64,000 bases of DNA from Polytrichum commune (GCA_950295325.1 OX485805.1:4588501-4652500), one strand, 5' to 3'. Shown: positions 38,375-50,871, numbered from the stretch's first letter. Program-made: numbers and translations. The notes: generated by a model not told the origin, from the letters alone.

Positions 38375-39736
38375 CCCTTTTCGTGAAGAGGCTTTGCTCA
38401 AACATTTTGACCAATCATGGGGAATGAGGGGTTCTTTGTCACAAGGGATAATCTAACAATTAGGTTGAAACTCAAAGGTTATGCATGACTAGTGTTTTGG
38501 TCTCTTAGTGTTTCTTGGTGGTTGTTATCGATTGGTGGAGTGTAGTGTATCGGTGATCGATTCCTTTTAGTACATGGCAATGTGGTAAGCTTGAGAGGGT
38601 CTATCTACCTTACAAGTGGACTCATATGTGGGTTTTTTTAATGTCACTTTGGCGTTGGTTGTTTGGCATTCCATCCTAATTTTATTGTTTAACATATTTA
38701 GTTGCAATACTGGAATATTCTTCTCTTAAACCGTATATGTTACATTGATAAGCTAAAGAGCGTTTGCACAAAAATATATAAACTTCCAAGAGACTTACAT
38801 AAAAGCATAAATGTTATCTCATAAGGACTCCAATATGAGACATGGGCACTAAAAGTGAAGAAACAACAAAAGATTCTAATTGGTAGTTAGTTCCTTCAAC
38901 CATGTGGATCATAGAAAGGGAGTGCCACTCGCATGTGTACATGGGTTGACATGTCCAAATAATTACATGTAGCAAGTAAGAAAAATAACATGACACCAAT
39001 GAATCAAATTTCGAAAAGGACCTAAAAATACTCGGTAGCATGTTATGCGGATGTCAAGAAATTACAATAGATTCTTGCATGCTAATAGAGTTAATGGGAA
39101 AGACTCAAAGTGGGGAGCAAGAGGACAACCCAATCCTCAATTTCGATGCCACCTAGGTTCGTTGGATACCGTGTCAAGTGCCATTAACAAATTGGGGGTA
39201 TACATGTTTGAGAGTTATTTTTGGTGCTCAAAACTTTGGCATCGTGCACTAGTAGAAACGTGGTAGTTTCATGACATAATGGCGCCAACTTGTGTCGTTC
39301 TAGTTACTTCATGTTAGACTGTCACGTCATGAAATTATCATATATCTACTATACCGTTTATGGTATTTAGTGTCATGTACATTGTTTGCGAAGGGCCTAA
39401 ACTAGATGCCTAGAGGTTTTAAAATGCCACAACTTGTTGATTACGAATATGATTCCTTTCGTCAACACAAGTAACTTCTTTAAGTGAAAATATGTAAATT
39501 ATGACATTTAGAGTAGCACATTGGGATGCATTAAATGATAGTCTTGTGTTTTAATATGCAAGGGGAAGATATTTCTTAGCATACTAATGGCAAGTGCCAT
39601 GTGTTTACATTCTAGTATGCAAGAGGAAGGGGAGGGGGAATCCTTCGTATATGATAAAGTTTTTCACGCTGATCCTATCAAGGGTCAGCGTTTCTTCTCT
39701 CTCTCTCTGCAAGAGGAAGATATCCTTGGGCACAAT

Positions 39737-39952
39737 GCCCGGGAAGTTTTTGGGCATAGTCAGTCAAGATTCGAGTGATTCTAAATCCAACCGGTTACAT
39801 GTCGACATCTTCCGGTTTTGCTTTATTCATTTGAGGTATATTCCACAGATTCCTTTAAAACGATCGACAATTCTCGTGAAGTCTCGAACTTCAACTGCTT
39901 ATTTCTCAAACTCAACCGGTTCATCTGTAACTAACCGACAACTCTCCCCGGA
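39737..39952 (+). repeat. ~215-bp repeat with an inverted partner at 40,911-41,128
   Basis: Motifs AACCGGTTACATGT, TTTGCTTTATTCATTTGAGG, ACTTCAACtGcTTATTTCTC and AACCGACAACTCTCC reappear reverse-complemented, in reverse order, at 40,911-41,128. The two arms are separated by about 960 bp and diverged by scattered substitutions. Each could be a short MITE, since its ends carry CCCGGG/CCCGG-type inverted motifs. Confidence 0.65.
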
Positions 39953-39970
39953 CAATGCTTGGGCATACTA

Positions 39971-40355
39971 AGGTAGGGGTGGCAATTTCCGTGCGGGTCC
40001 TAAAGTCGACCCCTATGTCGGAAGCACCTTTTTAGGTGCTTTTACCTGGGTTTACAAAAGCACCTATCAAGGTGCTTTTACCGTTCATAGCGCTGCCATC
40101 ATTTCATTGGCTGCCAGCAGTCGGTTTTAGAAATCCACCCAGTGGATATACCATGTACCCTATGTGCGAGTGTTGGTCACTCTACAAGGTTTCCTTTAAA
40201 AATTTGTAGGAAATCATAAACATGTCGGAAATTTTTGATTTTTTCATAGTTGCTCTTGCACCAGCTTTGCGGAGCGCTCAAAATTTATAAAAAAATAGTT
40301 TTAGCATCCCAACTAGGCACATCTAAAATTTGGACGGAAATAGCCACCCCTACCT
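39971..40355. mobile_element. 385-bp MITE flanked by TA (mariner/Stowaway-like)
   Basis: The ends AGGTAGGGGTGGCAATTTCC and the inverse of AGGTAGGGGTGGCTATTTCC pair over about 23 bp with one mismatch, flanked by TA on both sides, as for Tc1/mariner-derived MITEs. The interior has inverted GGTGCTTTTxCC motifs that could form a hairpin. It is inserted in the family A element at 39,347-40,587. Confidence 0.75.
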
Positions 40356-40910
40356 TAATAGCAAGTGTCATTTGTGTACAATTTAATCAACTTGTGATCC
40401 AACGTGTAACATGGACATGCACTAATTACCACTATTGAACATGCTCATGCCAAGATATGAGTACTAACGCACTTTAATGCCAAATGTCACGAGGTGACAA
40501 TAATGATGAAATTGTTAATCATCAATGTGACCTAGCATACGCCTCAAAATAGGGTATGTGACACTAAATACCATAAATGGTGTAGTGATGTTTGCACAAA
40601 TGACCACCTTCACGAGCTGCAAGACTGCACTCACTATCATGTTGGGTCCACCCACCGCTAAGTTATACGAGGGTTAGACATACGATGAAGACATGATAGC
40701 TTCTTTGTCACTACAAATATAAAGGAAGGAGAGCTTTGCATTTTATTTTTTCCCAATCGAAGGTTTGGGGGTCTATTGCTGCCCACTTTGTCCCTACACT
40801 TTCCATTTTAACTCCAATGGAACACTAAAGGGGTCGTTTACACTAGCCTTGGTCGTTGTGGTAGTGGTTTACGTTCTTTGGTTCTATTTCCATGGAAAAC
40901 ATTGCTCGGG

Positions 40911-41128
40911 GAGAACCAACGGTTAGTTCCAGATGAACCGATTGAGTTTGAGAAATAACCGGTTGAAGTTCAAGATTTCAGGAGTATTACCGATCATTTT
41001 AGAATAATTTATAGAATATACCTCAAATGAATAAAGCAAAACTAGAAGATGTCAACATGTAACCGGTTATATTTAGGCACTTTAGGATCTTGACCGACTA
41101 TGTCCAAAAACTTCCCAGGCACTAATGG
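40911..41128 (-). repeat. Inverted partner of 39,737-39,952
   Basis: Reverse complement of the repeat at 39,737-39,952 (see there). It stands outside the family A element, between copies 2 and 3. Confidence 0.65.
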
Positions 41129-41252
41129 AAAGGCATGATAAATGTTGACCACAACCACAACCACAACCACACACCCCTTATCCCATCAACCCCCCTACTT
41201 TGCGTGCTAAACCACACTTGGAATACAGTAGTTGTTCTTGTTCATGTGGCAC

Positions 41253-42864
41253 CACTACACCATTTATGGTATTTAGTGTTGTGCACATTATTGGCAAACA
41301 ACCTAAACTAGATGCACAAAGGTCTCAAAGTGTCATGTCTACTAACTGTCAACATGGTTATATTCATCAACATAAGTAACTTTTTGAAGTGAATTTATTT
41401 GATGGTTTGACATTTAGCGTAGCACATTGGGATACGTGAAGTGGTAGTTTTCCATTTTAACTTGCAAGAGGAAGATAGAATTGAGCATGCATGGCAACTT
41501 GTGTCGTGTGTTTACATTTTAGTATGCAAGAGGAAGATATTCTTGAGCAAACCGTACTTCAAGGACTACAAGTCCGGCACTAATAAGATGAATTATTATT
41601 ATAAGTGTGCGCCAAGGAGGTCCGGCACCTAGGTGGCAAATTCTTACTTTTCGGCACCTATACATATATTCTATTATTTAGAATTAGGCAATCATTCCCT
41701 TCTTATGACCATACGTACTTATAGATTCTAAAGCTCTAAGTCCTAGTTAAATATGCTATTTAGTGTCATATTGTATTTTATGTCACTTTGCCAACTTTTT
41801 GGATGACACTTCTTATGAGTAAGTAAACAAATATTGTCATGGATGCTGGATGAGTTCATCCATTATCCAAAACCCTACCTTCTCTTCTCATCACCTTGTG
41901 ATGAAATATTGTCAAGGATGATTGAAATTTGGATGAAAAATCATTAGGTAAGTGATAGTAATTGCAACACTATAAATCTATACCCCCCCAAATAATAATA
42001 ATAATAATAAAATACAAGGAATGACAAATATTGTTGGCTTAACATTAGTGTTGGTGTCACTATACCACTGTTTACAATCAGTGTTGAGCAAGAACATTAG
42101 AATTGGTGACACTAAATATCATGTTTAGTGTAGTTGGCAAGTCACATACATGCCAAACACCAAATAAACCCAAAAGATGATCATATCAAGGTCAACCACT
42201 AACATGGGCAAATCAAGAATTTCTAAGAACTTGGCATCTCTAAAAAAAGAAAAAAGAAAATAATGTCATATTACTTACTTTCAATTTACTTTGTGCCAAA
42301 AATCTTTAGTAGCCATTTCCTTAAAGAAGATCATCACACAAGGTCAAGTTGCCTTTGGTAGGCCACCTATAACGAAGTTCAGTATTTTTTGGGACTTTGG
42401 TGGAGGAGAATCTAATTTGGGGGAAGAAGAAAGGAAAAATAAGGAATAAGAAACATATTTACTTAAATATGGGATGCATCAATGTGTTCAAAATTTAGGC
42501 ACTTTGATTTGTAATTAGTTGGAAAATTAGGAATTTTTTTGGTACTGAGATAAAGATATTAGGCAATAGCCCAAATATTGATTTTTTGTTGGTCATACCC
42601 TTGAAGTAGGGTGTTAATGTCAAGTGTAATTTATGTACACTTTCAGTCAACTCGTAGACCATTTTGTAGCATATGCATACACCTCATAACATTGTTGAAC
42701 ATACTCATGCCAAGATACAAGTAAGCACATGTGAATGCCTAGTGTCATGAGGTGACAATAGTTGTAAAGTTGTTGATCATTAGTGTAACCTAACATACGC
42801 CTCATAATAGGGTACAAGTGACACTATTACACATGTGCCACTAAATACCATAAACAATGTAGAG
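41253..42864 (+). mobile_element. Non-autonomous element, CACTA-end family A, copy 3, with nested MITE
   Basis: The left end is CACTACACCATTTATGGTAT; the right end is the inverse of a CTACATTGTTTATGGTATTT-type terminus. Left subterminal DNA (CCTAAACTAGATGC, TCTCAAAGTGTCATGTCTAC) matches copies 1 and 2, and the right flank from 42,600 matches copy 2. A family B MITE is nested at 41,745-42,133. AAC/CCA-type microsatellites lie nearby at 41,150 and 43,020. Confidence 0.65.
41745..42133 (+). mobile_element. MITE family B, deletion derivative of the 8.8-13.6 kb CACTA element
   Basis: The right half (AATGACAAATATTGTTGGC, AACATTAGTGTTGGTGTCAC, GTTTACAATCAGTGTTGAGC, ending TTTAGTGTAGT) matches the right subterminal region of the transposon at 13,440-13,596. 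The left half (ATTTAGTGTCATATTGTATT, then TTCTTATGAGTAAGTAAAC) matches its left end at 8,830-8,905. Internal transposase DNA is absent. About 389 bp. Confidence 0.75.
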
Positions 42865-44987
42865 AGCTTCAAGACCAAGATCTGGAAAAAAAATTTGAGG
42901 AGACAAGCACTTTAATGCTACATATTTTCCAAAAACCAACAAGAATAATATTACTATAATTTCCTCTCAAGCCCAAAACCTACACCAATGATAGATTGTG
43001 CTTTAGAAGATTGACCTCAACATTAACCACAACCACAACCACAACCACAAGAATATGAATGAAAAAAATCATGATTGTGGTTGACATAGTGGACAACCAC
43101 AACACAACCACCTTTGTAATGTTAAACAACCCTTACCAGCAAGCCCACCAGCAATACACACCTAAATCCAACATGGAAAGAGGGAATTATCATAAACAAG
43201 CGTACCTCTCATTCATCAAACAAAGAAACCTAATACCCTAATATAGGTTTGTTGCCGATTCATCTCAAATGACCCCAAGAAGACTAATTTGGGGTCTTTG
43301 AAGCTCATTATGGTGTCAAATCAACTAAAAGAAGAAAACAACCTCTATGAAGCATAATATTTCATGGCTTTAATGTTGGATGAACGAGAGGTATGCTCGT
43401 ATACGACAATCCCTCTCTCTTTGTCTAGCAAATTTTGCATGTGGATCATTCATTAGGTTCATGCTAACAAATTCATAATCGATTGTAGATGTACATACTT
43501 AAGCATGTGTAACTTAGAATTTGAGAGAGAGGGAGTTATTGTACATGAGCTTACCCCTCATCCATCCAACATAAAAATGTGCCCCCACCCTCCCCTTTAA
43601 GTTTGTTGCCAATTCATCTCAAATGAGGTCAAATAGATTATTGCGGGTCTTTGAAGTTGATTCCAATATCAAATAAAGTAAACCCCCATGATGAATACTA
43701 TTTCATGGCTTCTAATATGGATGAATGACATGTATGCTCATATATCATACAACCTAACCTCCATAGTATGACACTTGATTATACGACACTTTGACTATAT
43801 GACATGATTGTTGTTGACCAAAGTTTATAGTGTCAGTTTATCTCCATACTATGACCACGGCACTTGATATATGGTATTTCTTAGGTATGCTTTGTCATAT
43901 AATATAGGTAATTAATTTGCATAGTTGGTGGGACCCACATATACTTCAAGCTTACTATGTGATTAGCACTTTGGAACATGCAGGGGGGTTCTAGGGAACG
44001 TTGTTAGCATCAAGGAACATTAGGAAACATTGTCCGCATTTGGGAACCCTGTGAGCATATTTTTTCAATATATATATAATGACATTTTAGGGTTGGTTCA
44101 CCATAACATTACACAACCATGTGGGTTAGTTCCACAAGCATGAAATATGTCAATTACATTAGGTGGCCCCTCAAACAAATTGAGAATCTTCATTTACTAT
44201 TCATACATCCATGTTGAACTTGGAAATTTGGGTGGAGATATACTCCCGGAAATATGTGTAGGAATTTATGTTCATCACAAGAATATTGTATGTAATAAAC
44301 ATTGTTCATCCAAGTATTATTTCTTGAATGTACTATTAATGAAAAACTATAAGTGAAACTACTGACACTTCACAATATTCATTCTACTCAAACCGGCACT
44401 ATTCATTATTCGTACCGGCGTTAGTTTCTTCCCATGAAGGTAATGTAGTGGAGGCCCATGTTAGATGCTAAATATAACCATGCAATTTTCTGCTTTACTC
44501 AACTCTCAACACATATCCCAAGTTGCACCTCCAAATAGTGACGCCATGTAGGCATCCATGTCAAACTTGGAACTGAGAACTTGGGACACCATGTGAAGTG
44601 GTAAGTTCCAACTTATTAGTTTGTCAATGGTTCAAATTGTACGGATTAATCTCATGTGATTCAAGACTTACAACTTGGAACATGTGTGAATTGGCGCACT
44701 TCCATTAAAAATTGGCCGACTTTCTTGAAAAACTTATATCGCGATAGTACGACTAGTGTGTATGTTTGACAAATTTCATTTGATGTTCAACTTGACAAAT
44801 GTCAAGTGTCACATGACTTTTTCAAAAACAAGAATGAACGTCAATTGACATATACATTTTATTCTAAATTGTCACCTCAATTTTGGGTTACAAAATATTT
44901 TAGAAAAACTAATATTTTGAAGAATCAAAATACAATCTTGATTTGTAACAAGAAAAACTATAAATTGAGCATAAGTATCCTTCGGTC
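42865..44987. other. Intergenic DNA, no gene recognised
   Basis: Contains AACCAC microsatellites (43,022-43,050) and two related blocks around 43,255-43,400 and 43,605-43,745 (GTTTGTTGCCxATTCATCTCAAATGA, then GGGTCTTTGAAG), a duplication of unknown origin. No reading frame is convincing. Confidence 0.4.
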
Positions 44988-46012
44988 TCATATGTTTCTC
45001 CAAATGTTGAAGGTGGTAGCCCAATCCATTGCATCCACTTCAAGCCCACAAACAAAGACCCGCATAAGAGCATCAAGGGTCTTCAAGTTCAACCTATTGC
45101 GCAAGTGGCTTTTGATTGCATCTCGTTTGGAAAATCCTCTCTCAAATATAAATATACTTGATGGAATGAGTATAATTTTTTGCCAAAGTTACATAAATTT
45201 AGGCCAATTTGTGTGTCGTTCCAAATTGCTACCACATATGCGCCAAGCCTCAAATATTGTTTTGTTCTCACACACTCACGTTGAAGTGTTTCCATAAATT
45301 CCAAGAGTTCTCCCTTACAGATGTCATTTTCTTCTTCAATGTATTGAAACTTCAACAATATCCTTTGGAGCCACAATTCGGTATTTGTGATTCGATCATT
45401 ATCATCGCTTGGATAATTATGAGGGCTAAACATTTTGGCTGCATTAAATACTGGAAGGTTATGGGAAACGATCATTCAAAGCATGAACAACTCTTTGCAC
45501 ATAAGATGCACCCAATAATATGCATTGTTGTAGTTCATTGGGCCCATCAGTTGCCAATGCATGAATAATAGGATCTCTTGTATTGTTTTCATAACTCAAT
45601 TGAAGATTTCTTGCGAATTCCCTCAAGAATTTTCCCAAGTTCCTTCTTGTACGACCGAACATATATCCATCCCTGGATTAAAAAATGAAGTGTGAAAATG
45701 GAATAGTGATATCGATGGTTGCACTAATAGTGGTGATATCAACCATATCATACTGAAATTTGATAATCAATTTATTCAACTCTTGTAAAACATCTACAAG
45801 CAAGTTCAAGTAAAATGTAATTTAAAAGAACACACAATATCATACCAATATAGCTCTTCAACTCTGAATAATTCCAATAACGCCGGCATGCACTGTAGTG
45901 AGCGGGTCATGACAGTACCTTGAGAAAGCAACCGTATTGCATGAATTTGTAAAATCAATACACAATCTTCTTCAAATACATCCTTCAATGATTGTTTCAG
46001 CTTGTTGCATCA
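44988..46012 (-). pseudogene. hAT-superfamily transposase, C-terminal half, broken
   Basis: Read right to left, fragments spell a hAT transposase of the type with a domesticated relative named zinc finger protein 862. First NKLKQSLKDVFEEDC and IRLLSQGTVMTRSLQCMPALLEL; then FQYDMVDITTISATID; then LGASYVQRVVHALNDRFP; then VFNAAKMFSPHNYPSDD; and at the C-terminus FERGFSKRDAIKSHLRNRL with LKTLDALMRV, the hAT dimerisation motif, ending at TGA 44,988-44,990. Several frame changes and stops separate the pieces (for example near 45,500 and 45,660-45,800). The N-terminal BED finger and the first catalytic Asp region were not found, nor were terminal repeats or an 8-bp duplication. Confidence 0.8.
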
Positions 46013-47597
46013 ATTTGTACTACGGCCCACCCACTCCTAGACATTGGGATAGACTTAGGGGATGAACTTTAGGGCCTTGTGAACATTCCACTCACAAACT
46101 CAATAACACTATTGATTCCAATCTAACGTCAACTCAAGCATTGCATTGAATCAATGAGAATTTCACATTGTATATTAAAATCAATTGAAGGGGATTCGTG
46201 TAGTATGCAAACTCTACCTCAAATCATCCCAATGTCAAACACCTCATAATCAAGCCAATATGTAACTAGCCAAAGCATCACTCTTTGAGATCTATTGGGA
46301 CAAATTGTTCATTCACATACATGCACAAAATACTCGTGGAAATATATCCGCAAGAGACCATAAACAATGGTCTTGTCGGCCTTGTACTTAACCTCCACCA
46401 CCTCTCCGATCACCGTCTCAGCTGTAGACCCTCCCTGGTTACAAAGGAAAGTACAAGAACAAGGCAAAACTTAAGTTTGTAAGTGAGTGTAGGAAGTCCT
46501 CTTACTCTTATGGGTTATGTTTTCCGGATACTTGAGCTGCAGTTTTACAACACTTGAGTTGCCTAGTAACACGAATCATTGCAATTTCTAGCATGTCAAT
46601 CAACGTGTGTGTGTGTGTTTTCCCCCTTCAAAGTCACGGCACGTGTCAACTTCTAAATTGTGCGTGTCAACTGACGTGCGATTTTCATTTGGGTGCAAGT
46701 TTTTGCACGCCGAAAGTGGAAAAAGGTACAAAAACTTGCAAAAACTTTGTCAAACATACACACCGAGGAGCACAACACTTGAAGCCCAAATGCCATGTGA
46801 AAGAGTCTTAATAAAGGAGGAGGAAAGCCCGGTTCCTCTCTCGTCCTAGAACCTGAAGACAAACGGTTCCCAACCCATGAGTGTTGAGGACTGTTGATTT
46901 ATACAGCCGGGAGGTGCAGGCTTTATATAGAGAGTGAGGCCTGTGTGGTGTTAATGTTTTGTTATGTTATGTTATTATTAAGTTATGTTATTAAGTTATG
47001 TGATGTGGTGTGGGCCCGAATTGAGGGGGCGTGAGGGATTGGACCCCACTAGCTAGGAGAGGAGTGCCACCCATGAAGCCCTGTCATTCTAGGCTGCCCA
47101 TTGGCTATACATACTGCCACTCTTTTAATAGCCACCCCTCCCCCGTGAACTTGCGCAAAATGACAAGCATATATCCGGGGTAAACCGCATTAAAAACGAC
47201 TCGGTAGCCCATCCACACTTGGCACCATCGTATGTTATAGGCATCCATCCGTAGTAGAGGTTTTGAGTGCGTTGACAACTATTTCAAGACGCACGAGACG
47301 AGCGCTTATTAGGGCGGGTCGATTGCTTGCTTACCACCCGTGTTTCGGGGGTGGTGGCCGATGAGGATTTGTGGTGTAAACTCGTCCGTTAGGAAGGTGG
47401 AAACGCAACGAAATAGTAAAACATACTCTTCGAATACACGAATGGTACTACACGGGCCTTATGTCGTCGTGATTCACGACGGGAAACACGTGGCATTCCA
47501 ACACCACCAGATTGTCATGTTTGGTGCTCTGGAACATGTTGTTCTTGCTAAAAAGGAGTGCCTAAACTCTCTCCACCTTAGAGGAAAGAAGTTAGAT
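46013..47597. other. Intergenic DNA, no gene recognised
   Basis: No supported gene. Overlapping plus-strand frames at 46,554-46,849 are unlike any family known to me. The block 46,895-47,160 has GTTATGTTATGTTATTA repeats and a GC-richer stretch that might be a retrotransposon terminal region, but there is no paired copy. Confidence 0.35.
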
Positions 47598-47836
47598 CTG
47601 AACATGAGCTCTTCACTTTGAGGATCTTTTTCAAGTATGAATATGAAGCATACTTGAAGCAACCATGGACATCGCCCCAACACAAAATCACCGCATTTGA
47701 CAATCATAGACTTGGACATTTTGTGTTGGGGTGTCCCCTCTACAACTACATTAGATATAGGTTCCTTTCCCTATTTCATAATGTACTCTTGGATAGTCTT
47801 AATGTTCAATTTCTCAATTTGTTTCCTCTCAATTAG
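47598..47836 (+). pseudogene. Possible LINE polyprotein C-terminal remnant
   Basis: The frame reads YLKQPWTSPQHKITAF, then NHRLGHFVLGCPLYNYIRYR, then FLSLF. The order resembles the tail of LINE-type polyproteins, where an (A/F)R-SNH-L motif is followed by a (H)F-L-CPLY--IR block. The cysteine motif normally lying between them is missing, so if the reading is right this is an internally deleted relic. A similar DNA stretch lies at 34,628-34,720. Confidence 0.35.
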
Positions 47837-47899
47837 ACCATCATGTTGATATTAGCCTACATCTTATTGAGGCCACTGCACTCCGTTACTCCAAGGAAG

Positions 47900-49325
47900 T
47901 AAACTAAATATGATACTTAGTGTCACCAATTCTAACTGTCTTCCTCAATACGCCATCTTGAGGAACTTCTAGTCCCGTGAGCCTTTTGGCTTTGTGAACT
48001 TTGAATCAAATTCATTTCATTTTTAATCGTACACCTATATTTGAGTGGTGTGTAGTAAGGTTTGTTGTTAATGATGGACACCAAATAGACATGGTTGCAA
48101 TGAAAGTTGACTTTATGTTGGGAATATACGCACCATTATATGAGGAGGGAGAGAGACCGAGATCACCGTGACCTCTTATCACTTATGCATCTCAACTTCA
48201 ATATTGAACTTGAAACAACAATCTTCATGATTCTCAGTTGCTAACTAGATAAGACAATTCATGCTCCATGCAAGTGCCCAAGAGTGTATGTGGAAACTAG
48301 AAGTGCCCGCAATAGGGCCACATATGTACCTTAGGTCACATGCACTTCCTCAACATTTTCAGATGTATACCTAGGGTATACACGTGGAGCTTATGAGGGA
48401 TTGCTACCAAGTTATTAGGCTCGCACAAGGTTTTGTGCAACCATCTTAATCCAATGATGCCATGTAAAAACCTACTTCTTTATATTAGTGGTTGATTCAT
48501 CCCAACTTAATCTCACAAGACCTCTTCGTGTTCTTTGATGTTGGTCTTGGAGTCAACTACACAAGAAGAATGCCCAAGCTATAAAGGCTTGTAACATTTT
48601 CATTTTCAACGTACATGGTCGACACAAATTTGTGGCATGCGGTTTGTTCCAATTTAATTGGAGCTTCATGGTGTCCACCTAAACTCTTACATCATGGATG
48701 AAGGCACTTTAAACGAAGACAAACTCCATGCCAATTGAGTGTTGTAGTGATTTGGATTCCTCTACACTAATTCGGGGTCTTTGATGCCACTTGCATGACA
48801 ATGTTTCATTACATAATTGTTACGACAAATGAATATACCAAGCTGAAAGTGGGTGAACCAAGGTCGAGGAATCCATAATCGACCAGGTCCATTAAGCCGC
48901 TCGCCAGGGTACACATAATGCCAACATGAATAAGATCTACATATTCTTAGACAAAATGGAGTCAAGGTCTATGTGGCGGTGGCTTGTGATTGATTACCCT
49001 CCTAAGTGTTACGACAAATGTTGTAGCCAAGAATAAGCATTTAGATAAACAATTATAGGTTCACCTATAGATCAACCACATGTTCCCCTCAACTTTTCTG
49101 CTCCAACATTTGAAGCAATTTCCATATTTACAATTTCAAAAAGAAAAACTAAAAACTAAACTGCATCCTCCTTAGAACATATGCCGAACTCTCTTATTTT
49201 ATTGGTTACAGATGCCTCACCCTTAAAAGTAAGTTGGGAGGACAATACTTGTGAACCTATTCGTAAGAAGTGTCATCAGAAAAGTTACCACATTGACATG
49301 AAATACCATATGACATTTTAGTGGG
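47900..49325. mobile_element. Possible larger family B element
   Basis: The left part AACTAAATATGATACTTAGT, continuing GTCACCAATTCTAACTGTCTTCCTCAAT, matches the left of the MITE at 55,526. The right part near 49,266-49,322 (GAAGTGTCATCxGAAAAGTTACCA, then a damaged ATACCATATGACATTTTAGTG end) matches its right side at 55,830-55,880. The 1.3 kb between them is unrelated and holds no clear gene. It could also be two independent fragments. Confidence 0.35.
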
Positions 49326-49605
49326 CTAGGACGAAACAACCCATACACTAGTTCCTTGGTGGCAAGGGTTTGGGCAACCAACAAGGAACCAATGTATGGG
49401 TTGGTACGCCCATATCCATTTTAGTGGTGTCACGACTACCAATGTTCAAGATCGAAGTCTCCAATGCCCTTCAAACGCGATTTGGCACTTCAAAATATAC
49501 CTCTCAAAACAACCCTTCAAAACGCAACCCCAAATTCGAAAAGGAAGATTGTCACTTGAAGTCCTCAATATAATCTGCCCGCCACAAGAACCAACAAGCG
49601 TACTA

Positions 49606-50760
49606 GGGCATCGTCACTACAAGAAATGGAGTTAGATGGTCGATTCTTGATTCTTCACATTATACTGGAAACATGTACCATAGAATCCATGCACAAGTTG
49701 ACTACAAATTCTGAATATCACTTCCATAGTCTTGGATTGACGTCTTGGATTTGAACCAACCCTTCAACCGAAAGGCTGAAAGTTGAGAGCCCTTCAAAAT
49801 GAAACTCATACAAGGGCATCGATCTCGAATACTGTAGTGAAAATGTTTTCGTTCGTGTAAACTTAACTTAACTTAGCCTAGTGAAAGATAGTAGAGCCCA
49901 AGTGTGAGCGAAATGGGTTTTACTTTTCAGCATACAACCAAGGAAGGGCTAGCCAACCAACCAACCAACTAGGTGTTGAACCCGCAAACGTTGGGCATTG
50001 TCACTACAAGAAACGGAGTTAGATGGTCGATTCTCGATTCTCCACATTGTACTGGAACCATGTACCATAGAATCCATGCACAAGTTGACTACGAATCCTC
50101 TATTTCACTTCCATAGTCTTAGGGCCGGTTTACACTACGGTGGAGAAGGCCTCCGGTCGGTCAAGAATGCTTGGCCAAGACATGGTTATATAAGGCAAAT
50201 GGTGGATGTGCCGGAGAAGAATTAAAGGCAATAAAATATTTTTATTGAGTTGGGCTTCTCCGGAGGAGGAGTTTCTTGTCCGGCCTCTTGAGGCCGGAGA
50301 AGCCCAACTCCAAAAAGTGCCGCCATGTAGGCGGCCATGTCATTTTATCATCCATGAGAAAAGTTCACCACCATTGTTTTCTTCACCTAGTGTAAACACC
50401 CACCGGTCAAGAGTTGCATTTTCGACCAATCACAATTGAGAAACGCCCTTCTTTTCATGACCGGTGGACTTCTCCACCGTAGTGTAAACCGGCCCTTAGA
50501 TTGACGCCTTGGATTTGAACCAACCCTTCAACAAAGACCTCAAATTTGAGAGCCCTTCGAAATGAATCTCATACGAGGGCGTTGGTCTCGCACACTGACA
50601 ACTACTGTAGTGACGATGTTCTCATTCGTGTAAACTTAACTTAACTTAACTTAGCCTAGCCTAGTGAAAGATAGTAGAGCCTGGGTGTGAGGGAAATGGG
50701 GTTTACTTTACAACACACAACTAGGGAAGGGCCAGCCAGCCAGCCAGGTGGTGAACCTGC
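49606..50760 (+). repeat. Tandem duplication of a ~387-bp unit, second copy interrupted by a MITE
   Basis: Unit 1 spans about 49,606-49,992, unit 2 about 49,993-50,760. Both run from GGGCAT(C/T)GTCACTACAAGAAA through GTACCATAGAATCCATGC, CGTGTAAACTTAACTTAAC and GATAGTAGAGCC to a GGTG(T/G)TGAACC end. Unit 2 carries the element 50,122-50,495; without it the two are nearly equal in length. Small differences in the CTTAA and CCAA/CCAG runs suggest slippage. No coding function seen. Confidence 0.85.
50122..50495. mobile_element. Tourist/Harbinger-like MITE with TTA duplication, copy T5
   Basis: The ends GGGCCGGTTTACACTACGGT (continuing GGAGAAG) and their exact inverse bound 374 bp, flanked by TTA on both sides. 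The neighbouring unit 1 shows the empty site (CCATAGTCTTGGATTGACG). The TIR shares only GGGCC with T1-T4, so it is a separate subfamily. Confidence 0.85.
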
Positions 50761-50871
50761 GGCAGCCTGACATGGCCCAAACCATTGCTGGTCGCCACTG
50801 CCCAACCCCTTGGCCCCATCTCTTCCTCAGGAGCCTCCACAGTAACTTATTACTTGTGCATGTTCCCTCTA

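Larger units (their letters stand above)
39347..40587 (+). mobile_element. Non-autonomous element, CACTA-end family A, copy 2, with nested insertions
   Basis: The left end ACCGTTTATGGTATTTAGTG pairs with the right end, the inverse of CACTACACCATTTATGGTAT. The host element is interrupted by a TA-flanked MITE at 39,971-40,355. It also contains the segment 39,737-39,952, which recurs inverted at 40,911-41,128. A CT microsatellite occurs near 39,697. No real gene. Confidence 0.7.

Noticed and set aside
44806-45297. 163-codon plus-strand frame
   Set aside because: Its right part is the antisense shadow of the hAT transposase remnant; the rest resembles nothing.
46890-47340. Possible solo LTR with tandem GTTATGTTAT motifs
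   Set aside because: No paired copy, no clear TG...CA ends and no target duplication could be read.
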